From assembly GCA_964417725.1 (NCBI GenBank), contig CAYQIV010000004.1, forward strand, positions 1 to 64,000: a DNA stretch of 64,000 nt. Direction: 5' to 3'. Each line of letters begins with the position of its first letter. Position 1 is the first letter of the stretch. The notes under the pieces are model-generated. The model saw nothing but the letters and a program-made list of their open reading frames with translations, ran no database searches and was not told the origin of the DNA. Source of the DNA: SHZI01 sp964417725 (GTDB lineage: Bacteria > Pseudomonadota > Gammaproteobacteria > Steroidobacterales > GCA-2729495). A program made the translations under genes and the position numbers. Shown piece after piece: positions 9,078 through 19,200 of this stretch.

Positions 9078-10451
9078 ATGACCCTGCAGCTCCACAACAC
9101 CCTGACACACCGCAAGGAGGCCTTCTTTCCGGCACAGGAAGGTGTCGTCACGATGTATGTCTGCGGGCCGACCGTCTACAGCCACCCGCATATCGGCAAT
9201 GCCCGCCCGGCGGTGGTCTTCGACGTCCTCGCCCGCCTGCTGCGCACGCGTTATCGACTGGTGTACGCGCGCAACATCACGGACATCGACGACAAGATCA
9301 ACCGGGCCGCGGCTGAAAAGGGCGTGCCCATCAGCGAGATCTCCGCGCGGTATGCGAGTGCCTATCACGACGACATGGCGGCACTGGGGGTGCTGCCGCC
9401 TGACATCGAGCCGCGTGCCACCGAGCATCTGGGTGAAATCATTGCCATGGTGGGGTCGCTGGTCCAGGCGGGGCATGCCTACGTGGCGGAGGGCCACGTG
9501 CTGTTTCGCGTCCGGTCCTTTGAGCGCTACGGTGCGCTGTCGCGGCGTGATCCCCGGGAATTGCTGGCCGGGGCCAGGGTCGACGTGGCCCCCTACAAGG
9601 AAGATGCGGGGGATTTCGTGCTGTGGAAGCCCTCGCCGGCGGAACTGCCCGGCTGGGACAGCCCGTGGGGTCGCGGCCGCCCGGGCTGGCATATCGAGTG
9701 CTCGGCGATGGTCGAGCGCCATCTGGGACCGACCATCGACATCCATGGTGGTGGCAATGACCTGATCTTTCCCCACCACGAAAATGAAATCGCCCAGAGC
9801 ACCTGCGCCCACGGGGGTACGCTTTTTGTCCGCTACTGGGTGCACAACGGTTTTGTCAATGTTGACCACACCAAGATGTCCAAGTCGCTGGGCAATGTCC
9901 TGCTGGTCCGCGACCTGCTCGCCAGTGCGCCGGGTGAGGCAATCCGCCTGGCGTTGCTGTCTGCGCATTATCGGCAGCCCCTTGACTGGACAGGTGACGT
10001 TCTGGTCGAGGCACGGCGCAAGCTCGACCGCCTCTACGGCACGCTGCGTGATGTCGACGGATGGCAGCAGGTCGATTCGGCGCCCGATGCCCGGCTTGTC
10101 GTGGCGCTTGACGACGACCTCAACACCCCGCGCGCGCTGGCCGTGCTGTTCGATCTCGCCCGCGAAATCCATCGCAGCAGCGATCCCGGGCGCCGCGCCG
10201 CGCTGGCGGCGACGCTGCGCGCCAGTGCCGGCCTGATCGGTGTCCTCGGCATGACGCCCGAGGCATGGTTCACGGCCGGCCAGCCGATGGCGCTTGGCGA
10301 GCCGGAGGTCGACGCCCTGCTCGCTGAACGCCAGCAGGCCCGCCTGCAACGCGATTTTGCCCGCGCCGACCAGATCCGCGACGAGCTGGCCGCCCAGGGC
10401 ATCATCATCGAGGACCGGCCGGAGGGCGCCCGCTGGCGGCGGGCGGGTTGA
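9078..10451 (+). CDS. cysS: Cysteinyl-tRNA synthetase
   Basis: Class I synthetase charging tRNA-Cys. 457 aa (E. coli 461). HIGH motif variant HIGN in SHPHIGNARP, KMSKS motif in HTKMSKSLGN, and the zinc ligands Cys (YVCGPTVY), Cys (IECSAM) and His (FPHHENE). ATG 9078 starts at the conserved LQLHNTLTHRKE. A possible -10 (TATTAT, 9045-9050) lies 28 bases upstream of the ATG; I see no convincing -35. The stop is 4 bases before the sufE start, so the two are likely co-transcribed. Confidence 0.96.
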   Translation: MTLQLHNTLTHRKEAFFPAQEGVVTMYVCGPTVYSHPHIGNARPAVVFDVLARLLRTRYRLVYARNITDIDDKINRAAAEKGVPISEISARYASAYHDDMAALGVLPPDIEPRATEHLGEIIAMVGSLVQAGHAYVAEGHVLFRVRSFERYGALSRRDPRELLAGARVDVAPYKEDAGDFVLWKPSPAELPGWDSPWGRGRPGWHIECSAMVERHLGPTIDIHGGGNDLIFPHHENEIAQSTCAHGGTLFVRYWVHNGFVNVDHTKMSKSLGNVLLVRDLLASAPGEAIRLALLSAHYRQPLDWTGDVLVEARRKLDRLYGTLRDVDGWQQVDSAPDARLVVALDDDLNTPRALAVLFDLAREIHRSSDPGRRAALAATLRASAGLIGVLGMTPEAWFTAGQPMALGEPEVDALLAERQQARLQRDFARADQIRDELAAQGIIIEDRPEGARWRRAG

Positions 10452-10455
10452 GCCC

Positions 10456-10893
10456 GTGCACAACCTGCAGGACATCGAGGCGGCGGAGGCGGAACTCATC
10501 GGCGAGTTCAGCCTGTTCGACAACTGGATGGATCGCTATCAGTACATCATCGACATGGGTCGCCGTCTGCCGGATTTCCCCGATGCACTGAAGGCGGATG
10601 AGTACCGCATCAAGGGGTGTCAGTCACAGGTCTGGCTGGTGACGGAATGCGCGGACCACCGGCTCAGGTTCCAGGCCATCAGCGACTCGGCGATCGTCTC
10701 CGGCCTCATCGCTGTACTGATGCGTGTCTACAACGACAGGGAGGCCGCGGTCATCGCGGCCAAGGCGCCGGATTTCATCGCCGCGCTCGGCCTCGACCAG
10801 CACCTCAGTCCGACGCGAAGCAATGGACTGCATGCGATGATCGGCGAAATCAAGGCCGCCGCCCGGCGTTGCGTGGCTGCCGATGAAAGCTAG
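10456..10893 (+). CDS. sufE: Cysteine desulfuration protein SufE
   Basis: SufE accepts persulfide sulfur from a cysteine desulfurase (SufS/CsdA type) for Fe-S cluster assembly. 145 aa (E. coli SufE 138). The acceptor Cys lies in YRIKGCQSQVWL; the conserved opening EFSLFDNWMDRYQYIIDMGRRLP is intact. GTG 10456 is the start that fits family length. No sufS is nearby; the gene sits between cysS and yidD, overlapping yidD by 11 bases. It could equally be a CsdE-type partner; sequence alone does not decide. Confidence 0.93.
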   Translation: MHNLQDIEAAEAELIGEFSLFDNWMDRYQYIIDMGRRLPDFPDALKADEYRIKGCQSQVWLVTECADHRLRFQAISDSAIVSGLIAVLMRVYNDREAAVIAAKAPDFIAALGLDQHLSPTRSNGLHAMIGEIKAAARRCVAADES

Positions 10894-11149
10894 TCGGCCG
10901 GGCATCGCGGCCAGCGTGGCCATCGGCATGGTCCGCGGTTACCAACGGTTCATTTCGCCGTTTTTTGGTGCCAGTTGCCGTTATGACCCGACCTGCTCGG
11001 AGTACGCCGTGATCGCCATCCAGCGCCACGGCCTGTGGTGCGGCGGCTGGCTGGCATTGCGACGCATCCTGTCGTGTCATCCATGGGCCGCCGGCGGCGA
11101 CGATCCGGTTCCCGACGCCTGCTGCAAACGCCCCTGGCTCCGTCCCTGA
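10883..11149 (+). CDS. yidD: Membrane protein insertion efficiency factor YidD
   Basis: Small protein (88 aa) that assists YidC-dependent insertion of inner-membrane proteins. The family signature is clear: YQRFISPFFGASCRYDPTCSEYAVIAIQRHG (three conserved Cys counting the later LSCHP) and the C-terminal HPWAAGGDDPVP. YidD normally lies in rpmH-rnpA-yidD-yidC near oriC; here it is downstream of and overlapping sufE, an unusual location. Confidence 0.93.
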   Translation: MKASRPGIAASVAIGMVRGYQRFISPFFGASCRYDPTCSEYAVIAIQRHGLWCGGWLALRRILSCHPWAAGGDDPVPDACCKRPWLRP

Positions 11150-11245
11150 CGGCCCTTGCAGGCGACGGGCGGTGCATGCCCGTGTGCTATATTTTGCCCA
11201 CGTCGCGGTCTGGTGCATCCGGTGCCGGCCGTGCCGGCGGAGCGC

Positions 11246-11503
11246 ATGGACAAGAACCTGCTGGATATCATTTGCTGCCCTGTCACCCGGCTGCCGCTGC
11301 AGCCGCTCGAGGGTGCGCGCATGGCCCGCCTCAACACGGCGATTGCCGCAGGTCAGGTCCGCAACCGCGGGGGCCAGCCGGCCTCCGGACCGCTCGCCGA
11401 GGCGCTGGTGACGCGCAACGGCCGGCTGGTGTATCCCGTCAGGGACGGCATCCCCCTCCTGCTGGAAGAGGAGTCCATCGACTGGCAGCAGGTCCCGGAT
11501 TGA
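11246..11503 (+). CDS. Trm112-like (UPF0434/YcaR) protein
   Basis: 85-aa protein of the Trm112/YcaR family, beginning MDKNLLDIICCPVTR and ending with the typical RNGRLVYPVRDGIPLLLEEESI. E. coli YcaR is about 60 aa; the extra length is an insert between the CCP motif and the conserved C-terminal half (about residues 20-50). In eukaryotes and archaea the family activates methyltransferases; the bacterial role is not settled. ATG 11246 is the start immediately before the conserved region. It is followed by holA after 13 bases. Confidence 0.88.
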   Translation: MDKNLLDIICCPVTRLPLQPLEGARMARLNTAIAAGQVRNRGGQPASGPLAEALVTRNGRLVYPVRDGIPLLLEEESIDWQQVPD

Positions 11504-11516
11504 GGCGGAAGAAAGC

Positions 11517-12572
11517 GTGTCGCCGGTGAAGCTTCGTCCGGATCAGCTGTCTGGTCAGCTGGCATCCGGGCTGTTGCCGGTATACATCGTTTCCGGAAAC
11601 GAGCCGCTGCTCGTCGACGAAGCCGTCGGGCTGATCCGCGACCGGGCCACTGCCGCCGGTGTCGGGCCAGTCACGACCCTCTTCGTTGAGCGCCATGTCG
11701 ATTGGTGGGCCGTTCGTGCCGATTTCGGCAGTCCGTCGCTGTTTTCACCCGGCAACCTGCTGGTGCTGCGCCTGTCTACCCTGACCCCGGGCGATGAGGC
11801 GGCCCGCCATCTGCGCGAACTGGCGGGTCGGCCATCGGACGGGAACGTGCTGCTCGTCGTCATGCCCAAACCAATGCAACGCACCGAACAGGCAGCATGG
11901 TTTCGAGCGCTTGCCCAGGCGGGGGCGTGGGTCGATACCCGGCCTCCGTCGGCAGCGGACATGCCGCGGTGGGTTGCGCAACGCCTGCGCAAGGCCGGGC
12001 TGGGTTGCGCCGACGATGCGCTTGAGGTGCTTGTCTCGCGGGTCGAAGGCAACCTGCTGGCCTGCCAGCAGGAAATCGACAAGCTGGCGCTGATCCATCC
12101 TCCGGGCACGGTGTTGTCGCTGGAGCAGGTCAGGGAGGCCGTGGCCGACGGTGCGCGTTTTGATGTCTTCCAACTCGGCGAGGCTGCGTTGGCTGGGGAT
12201 CTCGCCCGCGCCCAGCGCATCCTGGCAAGCCTTGAAGAAGAGGGGGTGACGGCGCCGCTGGCGCTGTGGTCACTGGTGCGTGAGGCCACCACGCTCGTCG
12301 ATGCTGGTGCGCGGGTTGCCTGTGGCGAGCCCACCGCGCGCGCGCTGACCGGCGCCGGCGTTCGAGCGTGGCGGACGGAGCCCTATGCCCGGGCGCTGGC
12401 GCGGCGCCAGCCCGGGACCCTTTCGCGGCTGCTGCGCATGGCCCGCCACGCCGACGAGGTGGTCAAGGGCGCCCGCCGGGGTGACCCATGGGGGGCCCTG
12501 GGTGAGCTGGCTGCGGCGATCGCCGGTCATGCAGGCCCCGCAGCCATCCTCGCCAGTGAGGAAGACAGGTGA
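11517..12572 (+). CDS. holA: DNA polymerase III delta subunit
   Basis: Delta subunit of the clamp loader, which opens the beta sliding clamp. 351 aa (E. coli 343). N-terminal KLRPDQLSGQL...PVYIVSGNEPLLVDEA matches the family; the C-terminal helical domain follows. GTG 11517 is used; a second in-frame GTG at 11526 would start closer to the E. coli N-terminus. The TGA overlaps the nadD ATG, the classical holA-nadD arrangement. Confidence 0.94.
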   Translation: MSPVKLRPDQLSGQLASGLLPVYIVSGNEPLLVDEAVGLIRDRATAAGVGPVTTLFVERHVDWWAVRADFGSPSLFSPGNLLVLRLSTLTPGDEAARHLRELAGRPSDGNVLLVVMPKPMQRTEQAAWFRALAQAGAWVDTRPPSAADMPRWVAQRLRKAGLGCADDALEVLVSRVEGNLLACQQEIDKLALIHPPGTVLSLEQVREAVADGARFDVFQLGEAALAGDLARAQRILASLEEEGVTAPLALWSLVREATTLVDAGARVACGEPTARALTGAGVRAWRTEPYARALARRQPGTLSRLLRMARHADEVVKGARRGDPWGALGELAAAIAGHAGPAAILASEEDR

Positions 12573-13270
12573 TGACTGCGGGCAACTGCGGCCCGCCGAC
12601 CGGCATTTTTGGGGGCAGCTTCGACCCTGTGCACCTCGGCCACCTGCGCACCGCGTTCGAGCTTTGCACCGCACTTGGCCTCGGTGAAGTCCGGCTGGTC
12701 CCGTCCGCGCGCCCGCCGCACCGTTCGCCCGCCGTGGCCCCGGCCGCGCTCAGGTTGCAGATGCTGACGTCTGCGGTGGCCGGGGTACCCGGCCTCGTCG
12801 TCGATGACCGCGAGCATCATCGGGGTGGTCCGTCATGGACCGTCGATACGCTGCAGAGCTTCCGTGATGAGGCGCCGGATCGGGCCCTGTGCCTGATCGT
12901 CGGCATGGATGCCTTTCTCGGTTTGCCGGGCTGGCATCGCTGGTCGCACATTTTCGAACTCGCGCATGTCGTCGTCGCCTGCCGTCCCGGTTGGCAGCGT
13001 CCGACGCAGGGGGTGATCGCGCGCGTGCTGGATGCGCGCGGTGTCGATGCGGTGGGCGCACTGCACCAGGTGCCGGCCGGCTGCATCCTGATCCACGAGG
13101 TGACGCAATTCGAGCTGGCGTCCTCGGCCATCCGGCAACTGGTCGCCGGAGGCGGCGACCCCCGTTTCCTGGTTCCTGACCCGGTCCGGCAGCTGATTCT
13201 CGACAGCGGGTGCTACCGCGCCGGGGCCCTGTCCATCGATGACATCGCGGAGGATTCCCCGAGTGCATAG
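12572..13270 (+). CDS. nadD: Nicotinate-nucleotide adenylyltransferase
   Basis: Transfers AMP from ATP to NaMN in NAD synthesis. 232 aa from ATG 12572 (a GTG lies one codon earlier). Nucleotidyltransferase motif GGSFDPVHLGHLR and the C-terminal SSAIRQLVAGG (ISSTxIR-like) are present. Located between holA (stop/start overlap) and rsfS (8-base overlap), the normal gammaproteobacterial order. Confidence 0.95.
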   Translation: MTAGNCGPPTGIFGGSFDPVHLGHLRTAFELCTALGLGEVRLVPSARPPHRSPAVAPAALRLQMLTSAVAGVPGLVVDDREHHRGGPSWTVDTLQSFRDEAPDRALCLIVGMDAFLGLPGWHRWSHIFELAHVVVACRPGWQRPTQGVIARVLDARGVDAVGALHQVPAGCILIHEVTQFELASSAIRQLVAGGGDPRFLVPDPVRQLILDSGCYRAGALSIDDIAEDSPSA

Positions 13271-13601
13271 CAGGAAGTTGCTCGCCCTGGTCGAGGATGC
13301 CCTGACGGATATCAAGGCCCGCGACATCCGGGTCATGGATGTGCGCAAGCTGACCACAGTGACGGACTACATGATCATTGCCAGCGGCACATCGGAACGT
13401 CACGTCCGATCCATCGCCGACCATCTGGTCGAACGGGCTTCTGCAGCGGGCTGCGAGCCGCTCGGAATCGAGGGGCAGGGGAGCAGCGAATGGGTGCTGG
13501 TTGACCTGGCAGATATCGTGGTACACATCATGCAGCCCCGCAGCAGGGCGTTCTACAAGCTCGAAAGCCTGTGGGACGTCGGTGCTGCCGTGACGGCGTG
13601 A
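13263..13601 (+). CDS. rsfS: Ribosomal silencing factor RsfS
   Basis: Binds ribosomal protein L14 and blocks subunit joining in stationary phase or starvation. 112 aa. Recognised by DIKARDIRVMDVRKLTTVTDYMIIASGTSERHV and the C-terminal EWVLVDLADIVVHIMQPRSRAFYKLESLW. GTG 13263 was chosen since homology begins just after it; it overlaps the end of nadD. Confidence 0.95.
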   Translation: MHSRKLLALVEDALTDIKARDIRVMDVRKLTTVTDYMIIASGTSERHVRSIADHLVERASAAGCEPLGIEGQGSSEWVLVDLADIVVHIMQPRSRAFYKLESLWDVGAAVTA

Positions 13602-13662
13602 TGGTGGGACGGCCCCGGCGACATGGGCGGAGGTTGCCCACCGGTATGGTTCCCCTGACGGG

Positions 13663-14133
13663 ATGAAGATCCGTTTGCTGGCAGTGGGGACCCGCATGGC
13701 GTCGTGGGTTCGCGACGGGTTCGAGGAGTATCGCCGGCGGATGCCGGCATGCCTGATGCTGGAGCTGGTCGAGGTGCCGTTGGCGCAGGGCGCATCGACC
13801 GGCAACGCCGCGGTGGTCCGGCGCCAGGATGCGACGCGGCTGATGGCAAGGCTGGCCGCGCGGGATTTCGTCGTCGCCCTCGACGAACGGGGGGAGTCCT
13901 GGTCTTCGGCGGAACTGGCCCGGTGCCTCGCCCGCTGGATGCAGGTGCACGATGGCGTCACGCTGGTGGTCGGTGGCCCGCAGGGTCTCGATGAAACGGT
14001 GCGCCGCCGGGCCAATGCGTGCTGGTCATTGTCGCCGCTGACCTTCCCTCATGGGCTGGTCAGGATGATCGTCGCCGAGCAGTTGTACCGGGCATGGACC
14101 ATTCTCGATGGCCATCCCTATCACAAGGAATGA
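13663..14133 (+). CDS. rlmH: 23S rRNA pseudouridine-1915 N3-methyltransferase
   Basis: SPOUT-class SAM methyltransferase modifying helix 69 of 23S rRNA. 156 aa. The SAM-binding knot is visible as LVVGGPQGLDETVRRRAN and SLSPLTFPHGLVRMIVAEQLYRAW, and the C-terminus ends HPYHKE as in the family. 61 bases separate it from rsfS. It is followed by maf after 3 bases. Confidence 0.96.
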   Translation: MKIRLLAVGTRMASWVRDGFEEYRRRMPACLMLELVEVPLAQGASTGNAAVVRRQDATRLMARLAARDFVVALDERGESWSSAELARCLARWMQVHDGVTLVVGGPQGLDETVRRRANACWSLSPLTFPHGLVRMIVAEQLYRAWTILDGHPYHKE

Positions 14134-14136
14134 CAG

Positions 14137-14748
14137 ATGAGCGATGCCGGCCCGCCGCCGTTCGTATACCTCGCATCGGCATCGCCGCGCCGCCGGGCGT
14201 TGCTGACACAGATCGGTATCGATTGTCAGCTGCTGGCGACGGATGTCCATGAAACACCCCGTCATGGCGAGGGGCCTGCCGATATGGTCTGTCGGCTCGC
14301 ATTGCTGAAACTGCGTGCCGGGCTGTCGGTGCGAGGTCCGCATGCCGTACCCGTGCTGGCGGCGGATACCACCGTCAGCCTGGGCGGCGAGGTGTTCGGC
14401 AAGCCGCTCGACGAGGCCGACGGGCGCCGCATGCTGCAGCGGCTTTCCGGGCGCACGCACAAGGTCTATACCGCCGTTGCGGCCGGCGACGGCCGTCGCG
14501 AGCGGGTCGAGCTGTCGTGCACCGAGGTCAGCTTTCGTCCGCTGGGGGAGGCCGAGATCGGCCGGTACTGGCGCAGCGGAGAGCCCCTGGGCAAGGCCGG
14601 CGGATATGCCATCCAGGGTATTGCCGCAGCCTTTATCCCGGCCATCCGTGGCAGCTATTCCGGCGTGATGGGGTTGCCGCTCTTCGAGACGGCGCGGTTG
14701 CTCGAGGCGTTTGGTCTGCCTGTGGCAGGTGTCATCGCCGATGCGTGA
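14137..14748 (+). CDS. maf: Maf family nucleoside triphosphate pyrophosphatase
   Basis: House-cleaning enzyme hydrolysing non-canonical or pyrimidine NTPs (dTTP/UTP type is likely because of synteny with rng/yhdP, i.e. the E. coli yhdE locus). 203 aa. Motifs LASASPRRRALL, AADTTVSLGGEVFGKP, LSGRTHKVYTAV and GGYAIQGIAA. The 3' end overlaps rng by 8 bases. Confidence 0.93.
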   Translation: MSDAGPPPFVYLASASPRRRALLTQIGIDCQLLATDVHETPRHGEGPADMVCRLALLKLRAGLSVRGPHAVPVLAADTTVSLGGEVFGKPLDEADGRRMLQRLSGRTHKVYTAVAAGDGRRERVELSCTEVSFRPLGEAEIGRYWRSGEPLGKAGGYAIQGIAAAFIPAIRGSYSGVMGLPLFETARLLEAFGLPVAGVIADA

Positions 14749-16195
14749 GGAGATCCTGATCAACGTCAGCGCGCGCGAGGTGCGTGCCGCCGTCCTTGCT
14801 GACGGCGTTCTCCAGGAGGTCTTGGTCGAAAGGGCCTCGCGCGGCAGTCTGGCCGGGAGCATCTACAAAGGGCGCGTGGTGCGCGTCCTTCCCGGCATGC
14901 AGGCTGCGTTCGTCGATGTCGGGCTGGCGCGCACAGCCTTCCTGCATGCCTCCGACATCGCCACGGCTGGCAGCGATGCCGGCGCTGAGGCGGATATCCG
15001 CAGCCTGGTGCGTGAAGGCCAGGAAGTCATCGTTCAGGTGCTCAAGGACCCGATCGGCGGCAAGGGGGCGCGACTGACGACGTTCATCACCATTCCGTCG
15101 CGCTATCTCGTGCTGTTGCCGGGGGCTGGCAACATCGGCATCTCCGCGCGCATCGAGGATGAGCAGGAGCGCGAGCGGTTGCGCGACATCATTGCCGGGC
15201 TGAACAGTGACGGGGAGGGTGACGGGTTCATCGTCAGGACGGCGGCCGAGGGTATCGGCGCAGAGACCCTGAGGGGCGACATGTCTTTCCTCAGGCGATT
15301 GTGGCAGGCCATCGGTACGCGGGCGGCCTCGGCTTCGGCACCGGCGCTGGTTCACGAGGATCTGCCGCTGGCCATCCGCGTGTTGCGTGATCTCTTTACC
15401 CCCGCCACGGGACGTGTCCAGGTGGATTCCGAGGGTTCTTTCCAGCAGTTGCGCGAGTTTGGCGAACGCTTCATGCCGATCCTCACGCCGCAGATCGAGG
15501 TCTATGCCGGTCCGCGCCCCATATTCGACCTCTACGGCGTGGAAGATGAGATCGGCAAGGCACTGGATCGCAAGGTCGATCTCAAGTCCGGTGGCTATAT
15601 CGTCATCGATCGGACGGAGGCGATGACGACCATCGACGTCAACACCGGCGCCTATGTCGGTCGCCGCAATCAGGAGGACACGATCTTCCGCACCAACCTG
15701 GAGGCCGCCGTTGCCATCGCCCGGCAACTGCGTTTGCGTAACCTTGGCGGCATCATCATCATCGACTTCATCGACATGCAGGATGAGTCGCACCGCCAGC
15801 AGGTGCTGGAGGCGTTGCGCAGTGCGATGGCCAGCGACCATGCCAGGCCGCAGATCGCCCAGGTTTCGCCGCTCGGCCTCGTCGAGATGACACGCAAGCG
15901 GACCCGTGAAAGCCTCGAGCAGATCATGTGTCGCCGGTGTCCCACCTGTGATGGACGTGGCCGGGTGAAGACCCCGGAAACGATCTGTTACGAAATCTTC
16001 CGGGAAATCCTCCGCCAGCATCGCCAGTTCAGCTTCCAGGAAATCATCGTCCTGGCCCACCAGGACGTGATCGACCTGTTGCTGGACGAGGAGTCGGCGA
16101 GCGTCGCCGAACTCGAGGAGTTGATGAGAAAGCCCGTCCGGCTGCAGACGGAGGCCAACTATGCCCCCGACCAGTTCGACGTGGTGCTGGTCTAG
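14741..16195 (+). CDS. rng: Ribonuclease G
   Basis: Endoribonuclease of the RNase E/G family, matures the 16S rRNA 5' end and degrades mRNA. 484 aa (E. coli 489). N-terminal S1 domain (KGRVVRVLPGMQAAFVDVG), DNase I-like catalytic part with two Asp-containing strands (MTTIDVNTGAYVG, IIIIDFIDMQD), and the zinc-link CRRCPTCDGRGRVKT. ATG 14741 begins with the conserved MREEILINV and lies inside the end of maf. Confidence 0.96.
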   Translation: MREEILINVSAREVRAAVLADGVLQEVLVERASRGSLAGSIYKGRVVRVLPGMQAAFVDVGLARTAFLHASDIATAGSDAGAEADIRSLVREGQEVIVQVLKDPIGGKGARLTTFITIPSRYLVLLPGAGNIGISARIEDEQERERLRDIIAGLNSDGEGDGFIVRTAAEGIGAETLRGDMSFLRRLWQAIGTRAASASAPALVHEDLPLAIRVLRDLFTPATGRVQVDSEGSFQQLREFGERFMPILTPQIEVYAGPRPIFDLYGVEDEIGKALDRKVDLKSGGYIVIDRTEAMTTIDVNTGAYVGRRNQEDTIFRTNLEAAVAIARQLRLRNLGGIIIIDFIDMQDESHRQQVLEALRSAMASDHARPQIAQVSPLGLVEMTRKRTRESLEQIMCRRCPTCDGRGRVKTPETICYEIFREILRQHRQFSFQEIIVLAHQDVIDLLLDEESASVAELEELMRKPVRLQTEANYAPDQFDVVLV

Positions 16196-16207
16196 GGAGC
16201 GCCGCCG

Positions 16208-19200
16208 ATGAGGCCTCCGGTGACGCTGCGCCGCTGGTTGGGTCGGCTTGCCGCCGTCGTTTCCGCACTGCTCATCACCATGGCCGTCATCGTCGGCCTG
16301 GCGCGGCTGCTGTTGCCCCTTGCGGCCGATTACCAGGACGATATCCGCCATCTGGCCGGCCAGGCGACGGGCCTGCGCATCGAGTTCGGACGCATGGGCG
16401 CCAGCTGGCCGCTGGCCGGCCCGGAACTGCGCCTCTACGACGTGCGTGCAGCCACTGCAGACGGCCAGCCCGTGCTGGCTGCGGCCGAACTGGTCGTCGG
16501 CATCAACCTCGCGCAGGCGCTGTGGAACCGCCAACTGCTGCCGGGCCGGCTGGGCATCAGCGGACTGAGCGTGACGCTCGAACGTCGAGCCGAAGGCGAC
16601 TACATCAACGGCGTGCCCATCGCCGAGCTGTGGCCACGGCGCGAACCGGCCGCCTTGCCCCGCATGACCATCGACCTGGCGGCCATCAGGGTGCGTCTCG
16701 CCGATGCGCGCCGCTTCGTGCCGCAGGTCATGTTCACCATCGAGACGCTGCAGGTCGGGCTGAGCCCGGAGACCGTGCGTGTCGATGGACGTTTGCTGCC
16801 TGAAGGCAGCCTGGCGCGCACGGTCGGCATCTCCGGCAGCGTGCCGTCGACCTTGCTGGCGGCGCAGCCACGGGTTACTGCCGAGGCGCGATGGGTCCTC
16901 AACGTGGATGCCCGCGGGGCCAGCCCCGGCGAGTGGTGGAGCCTGCTCCGGGGTGAGCCCGGGATTCTGGCCGGTGGGTTGGGTGACCTGGTCTTTCAGG
17001 TCGAGTTCGCGGGCATGCACCCGCGTGTGCTGGCCGCCAGTGCCGACCTCAAGAACCTGCGACTGGTGCAAGCCGACGGCATGGAAACCACCTATCGCCG
17101 CTTGGGCGGGCGAGTCGAGTGGTCGGCGACGACCGATGGCTGGAAAGCGGCACTCGGCGATCTCACCGTCCAGCAGGATGCGCGCGTGTCGCCGGCGATG
17201 CGCGCTGCATTGACCTACGAGCGGCAGGCCGGCGCCGATGGCGGTGCCCTGTTGAAGCTCGACGCGCCGCTGCTGCAGCTCACCGAGCTCTATCCGGCGA
17301 TCCGTGCCGTGCTGGCTCTCGGTACGCCTCCGCTGATCGTTCCCGAGTCGGTGCGTGGCGAATATCGCGGGTTGTCGCTGACGCTGTCGCATGACGGGAA
17401 GACATTCGGGTTGATCGAGGGTGCGGCACAGTTGCGCGACGCCGGGGTGATGCTCGCGCCGACATCGACGCAGCCGGCCATGGGAGTGAACGGCATCAGT
17501 GGTGAGGTCCGCTTTGAAGCCGGTGGCGGGCAGCTGGATCTCGACAGCCGCAACACCGTCGTTCGCCTGCCGCGTATCTTTCGCGCCGACGTGGGGGCTT
17601 CCACGGCCCGCGGCACGCTCATCTGGCAGGTGCTGGCACGCGGCTACCGCCTCACCACCACCAACCTCGAGGTCGTCAGCGGGGAGGCCGGCAGTGACTG
17701 GCGCATCCAGATCGACTGGCCGGCGGAAGGCAGCCCACTCCTCGATATCAGCGCCCGCATTCGCGCCATCCCGGCCAAACAGGCGCTCGAATACCTGCCC
17801 CTGCAGAAATTCGGCCGTGGTGTGGTCTCCTGGCTGGACCGGGCCATCGTCGCCGGACAGGTTCCCGAGGCCAGGTTGTTGTGGAAGGGCCCGCTCGCCG
17901 GCACCCCCTATGCGGATGGAGGGGGGCGTTTTCGCGTTGACCTCGATATCAGCGATGGAATCCTCGATTACGCTCCGGGCTGGCCGCGCGTCGAGGTGGC
18001 GACGGCACAACTGGTCATCGATCGTGGTGAGCTGTATTCGAGCGAGAACCGGGGTCGGATCGGGGGCGTCTTCTTCGAGGATGCCGAAGTGCGTATCCCC
18101 AACCTGAGCCGGAATGCAGAACTCGTGGTGCGCGAGTCGGGTGATGTGCCGCTGGCGCGCCTGCTGACGTTCCTGCGCCAGACGCCGGTGATGCGCGGCA
18201 GTGGTCCCCTGCTGCAGTCGCTGACCGCGCGGGGCAGCGGGGCGACCCAGCTTTTCCTGCGCCTGCCATTGGCCGACCCCGATCGCTACCGGTTGGAGGG
18301 TCGGCTGATGCTCGAGAATGGCAGCCTCGGCCTGGGCGAGGCGGACCTCGAAGTCAATGCCCTGAATGGTGAGCTGGTGCTGGAGAACACACGGCTTTCG
18401 GCCCGCGACATCGAAGGATCGTTCCTCGATGAGCCCGTCACCATTGCCCTGCAGCCGGCGACACTCGGTGAGGACAGGCGGGCGCATGTGGCGTGGATCA
18501 CCGGGCGTACGCCGGCGGCCAAGCTGGCCGCAGCGTTTGCAATCCCGTTTGCCGATCAGTTGGGCGGCAGGGTCGGCTGGCAGGCCATGGTCCGGTTCCC
18601 GGGCCCCACGTCGACGCAGCCGCCGGGGATGCGGATCGAGTCGGACCTCCTGGACCTGACGAGCACCATCGCACCCCCACTGGCCAAGGTTTCTGGTGTC
18701 GCCGAGCCTCTCGAACTCGAATTGACCTGGCCCGATCGTTCGGTGATGAACCTCAACGGCAAGCTGCAGCGGGGCATCGCCATGGCGATCCGCCTTGAGC
18801 GCCAGTCGGGGAGCGGCTGGCGCCTGGCGCGCGGGGTGGTGCGAGGTGGAGGCGGGGCGGCCAGCCTGCCGGTCGATGATGGCCTTTCGATCACAGGCGC
18901 CTTTCCCGCACTGCGTCTCGAGGACTGGTTGCCCGGCCGGGAAGGTGAGGGGGACGTCGGCGCCACGCCCCTGCGTCGTGTGGATCTCGATATCGGCACG
19001 CTGCAGGTTCTCGGCAGGCCCCTCGAAGACGTCGAGATCGATGCCGAGCGCGATGGGGCGCTGTGGCGGGCGAGGGTCGGTGGCCCGGCGGCGGAAGGCG
19101 CCATCGAGGCGTCGCTGGCGGCGGGACGGGTCTCCGTCAGCGTGGACATGCTGCGCCTGTGGTTGCCGGATATGCCAGCCGATGAGGGGGATCAAGCAGC

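Noticed and set aside
7965..10523. Long minus-strand open frame over lptE, hisI and cysS
   Set aside because: Shadow of the real genes; it crosses hisI in a different frame and has no recognisable domain.
14732..19195. Long open frame (about 1490 codons) on the minus strand opposite maf, rng and yhdP
   Set aside because: Composition is His/Arg/Gln/Gly-rich and without homology; it is the antisense shadow of well-supported + strand genes in GC-rich DNA.
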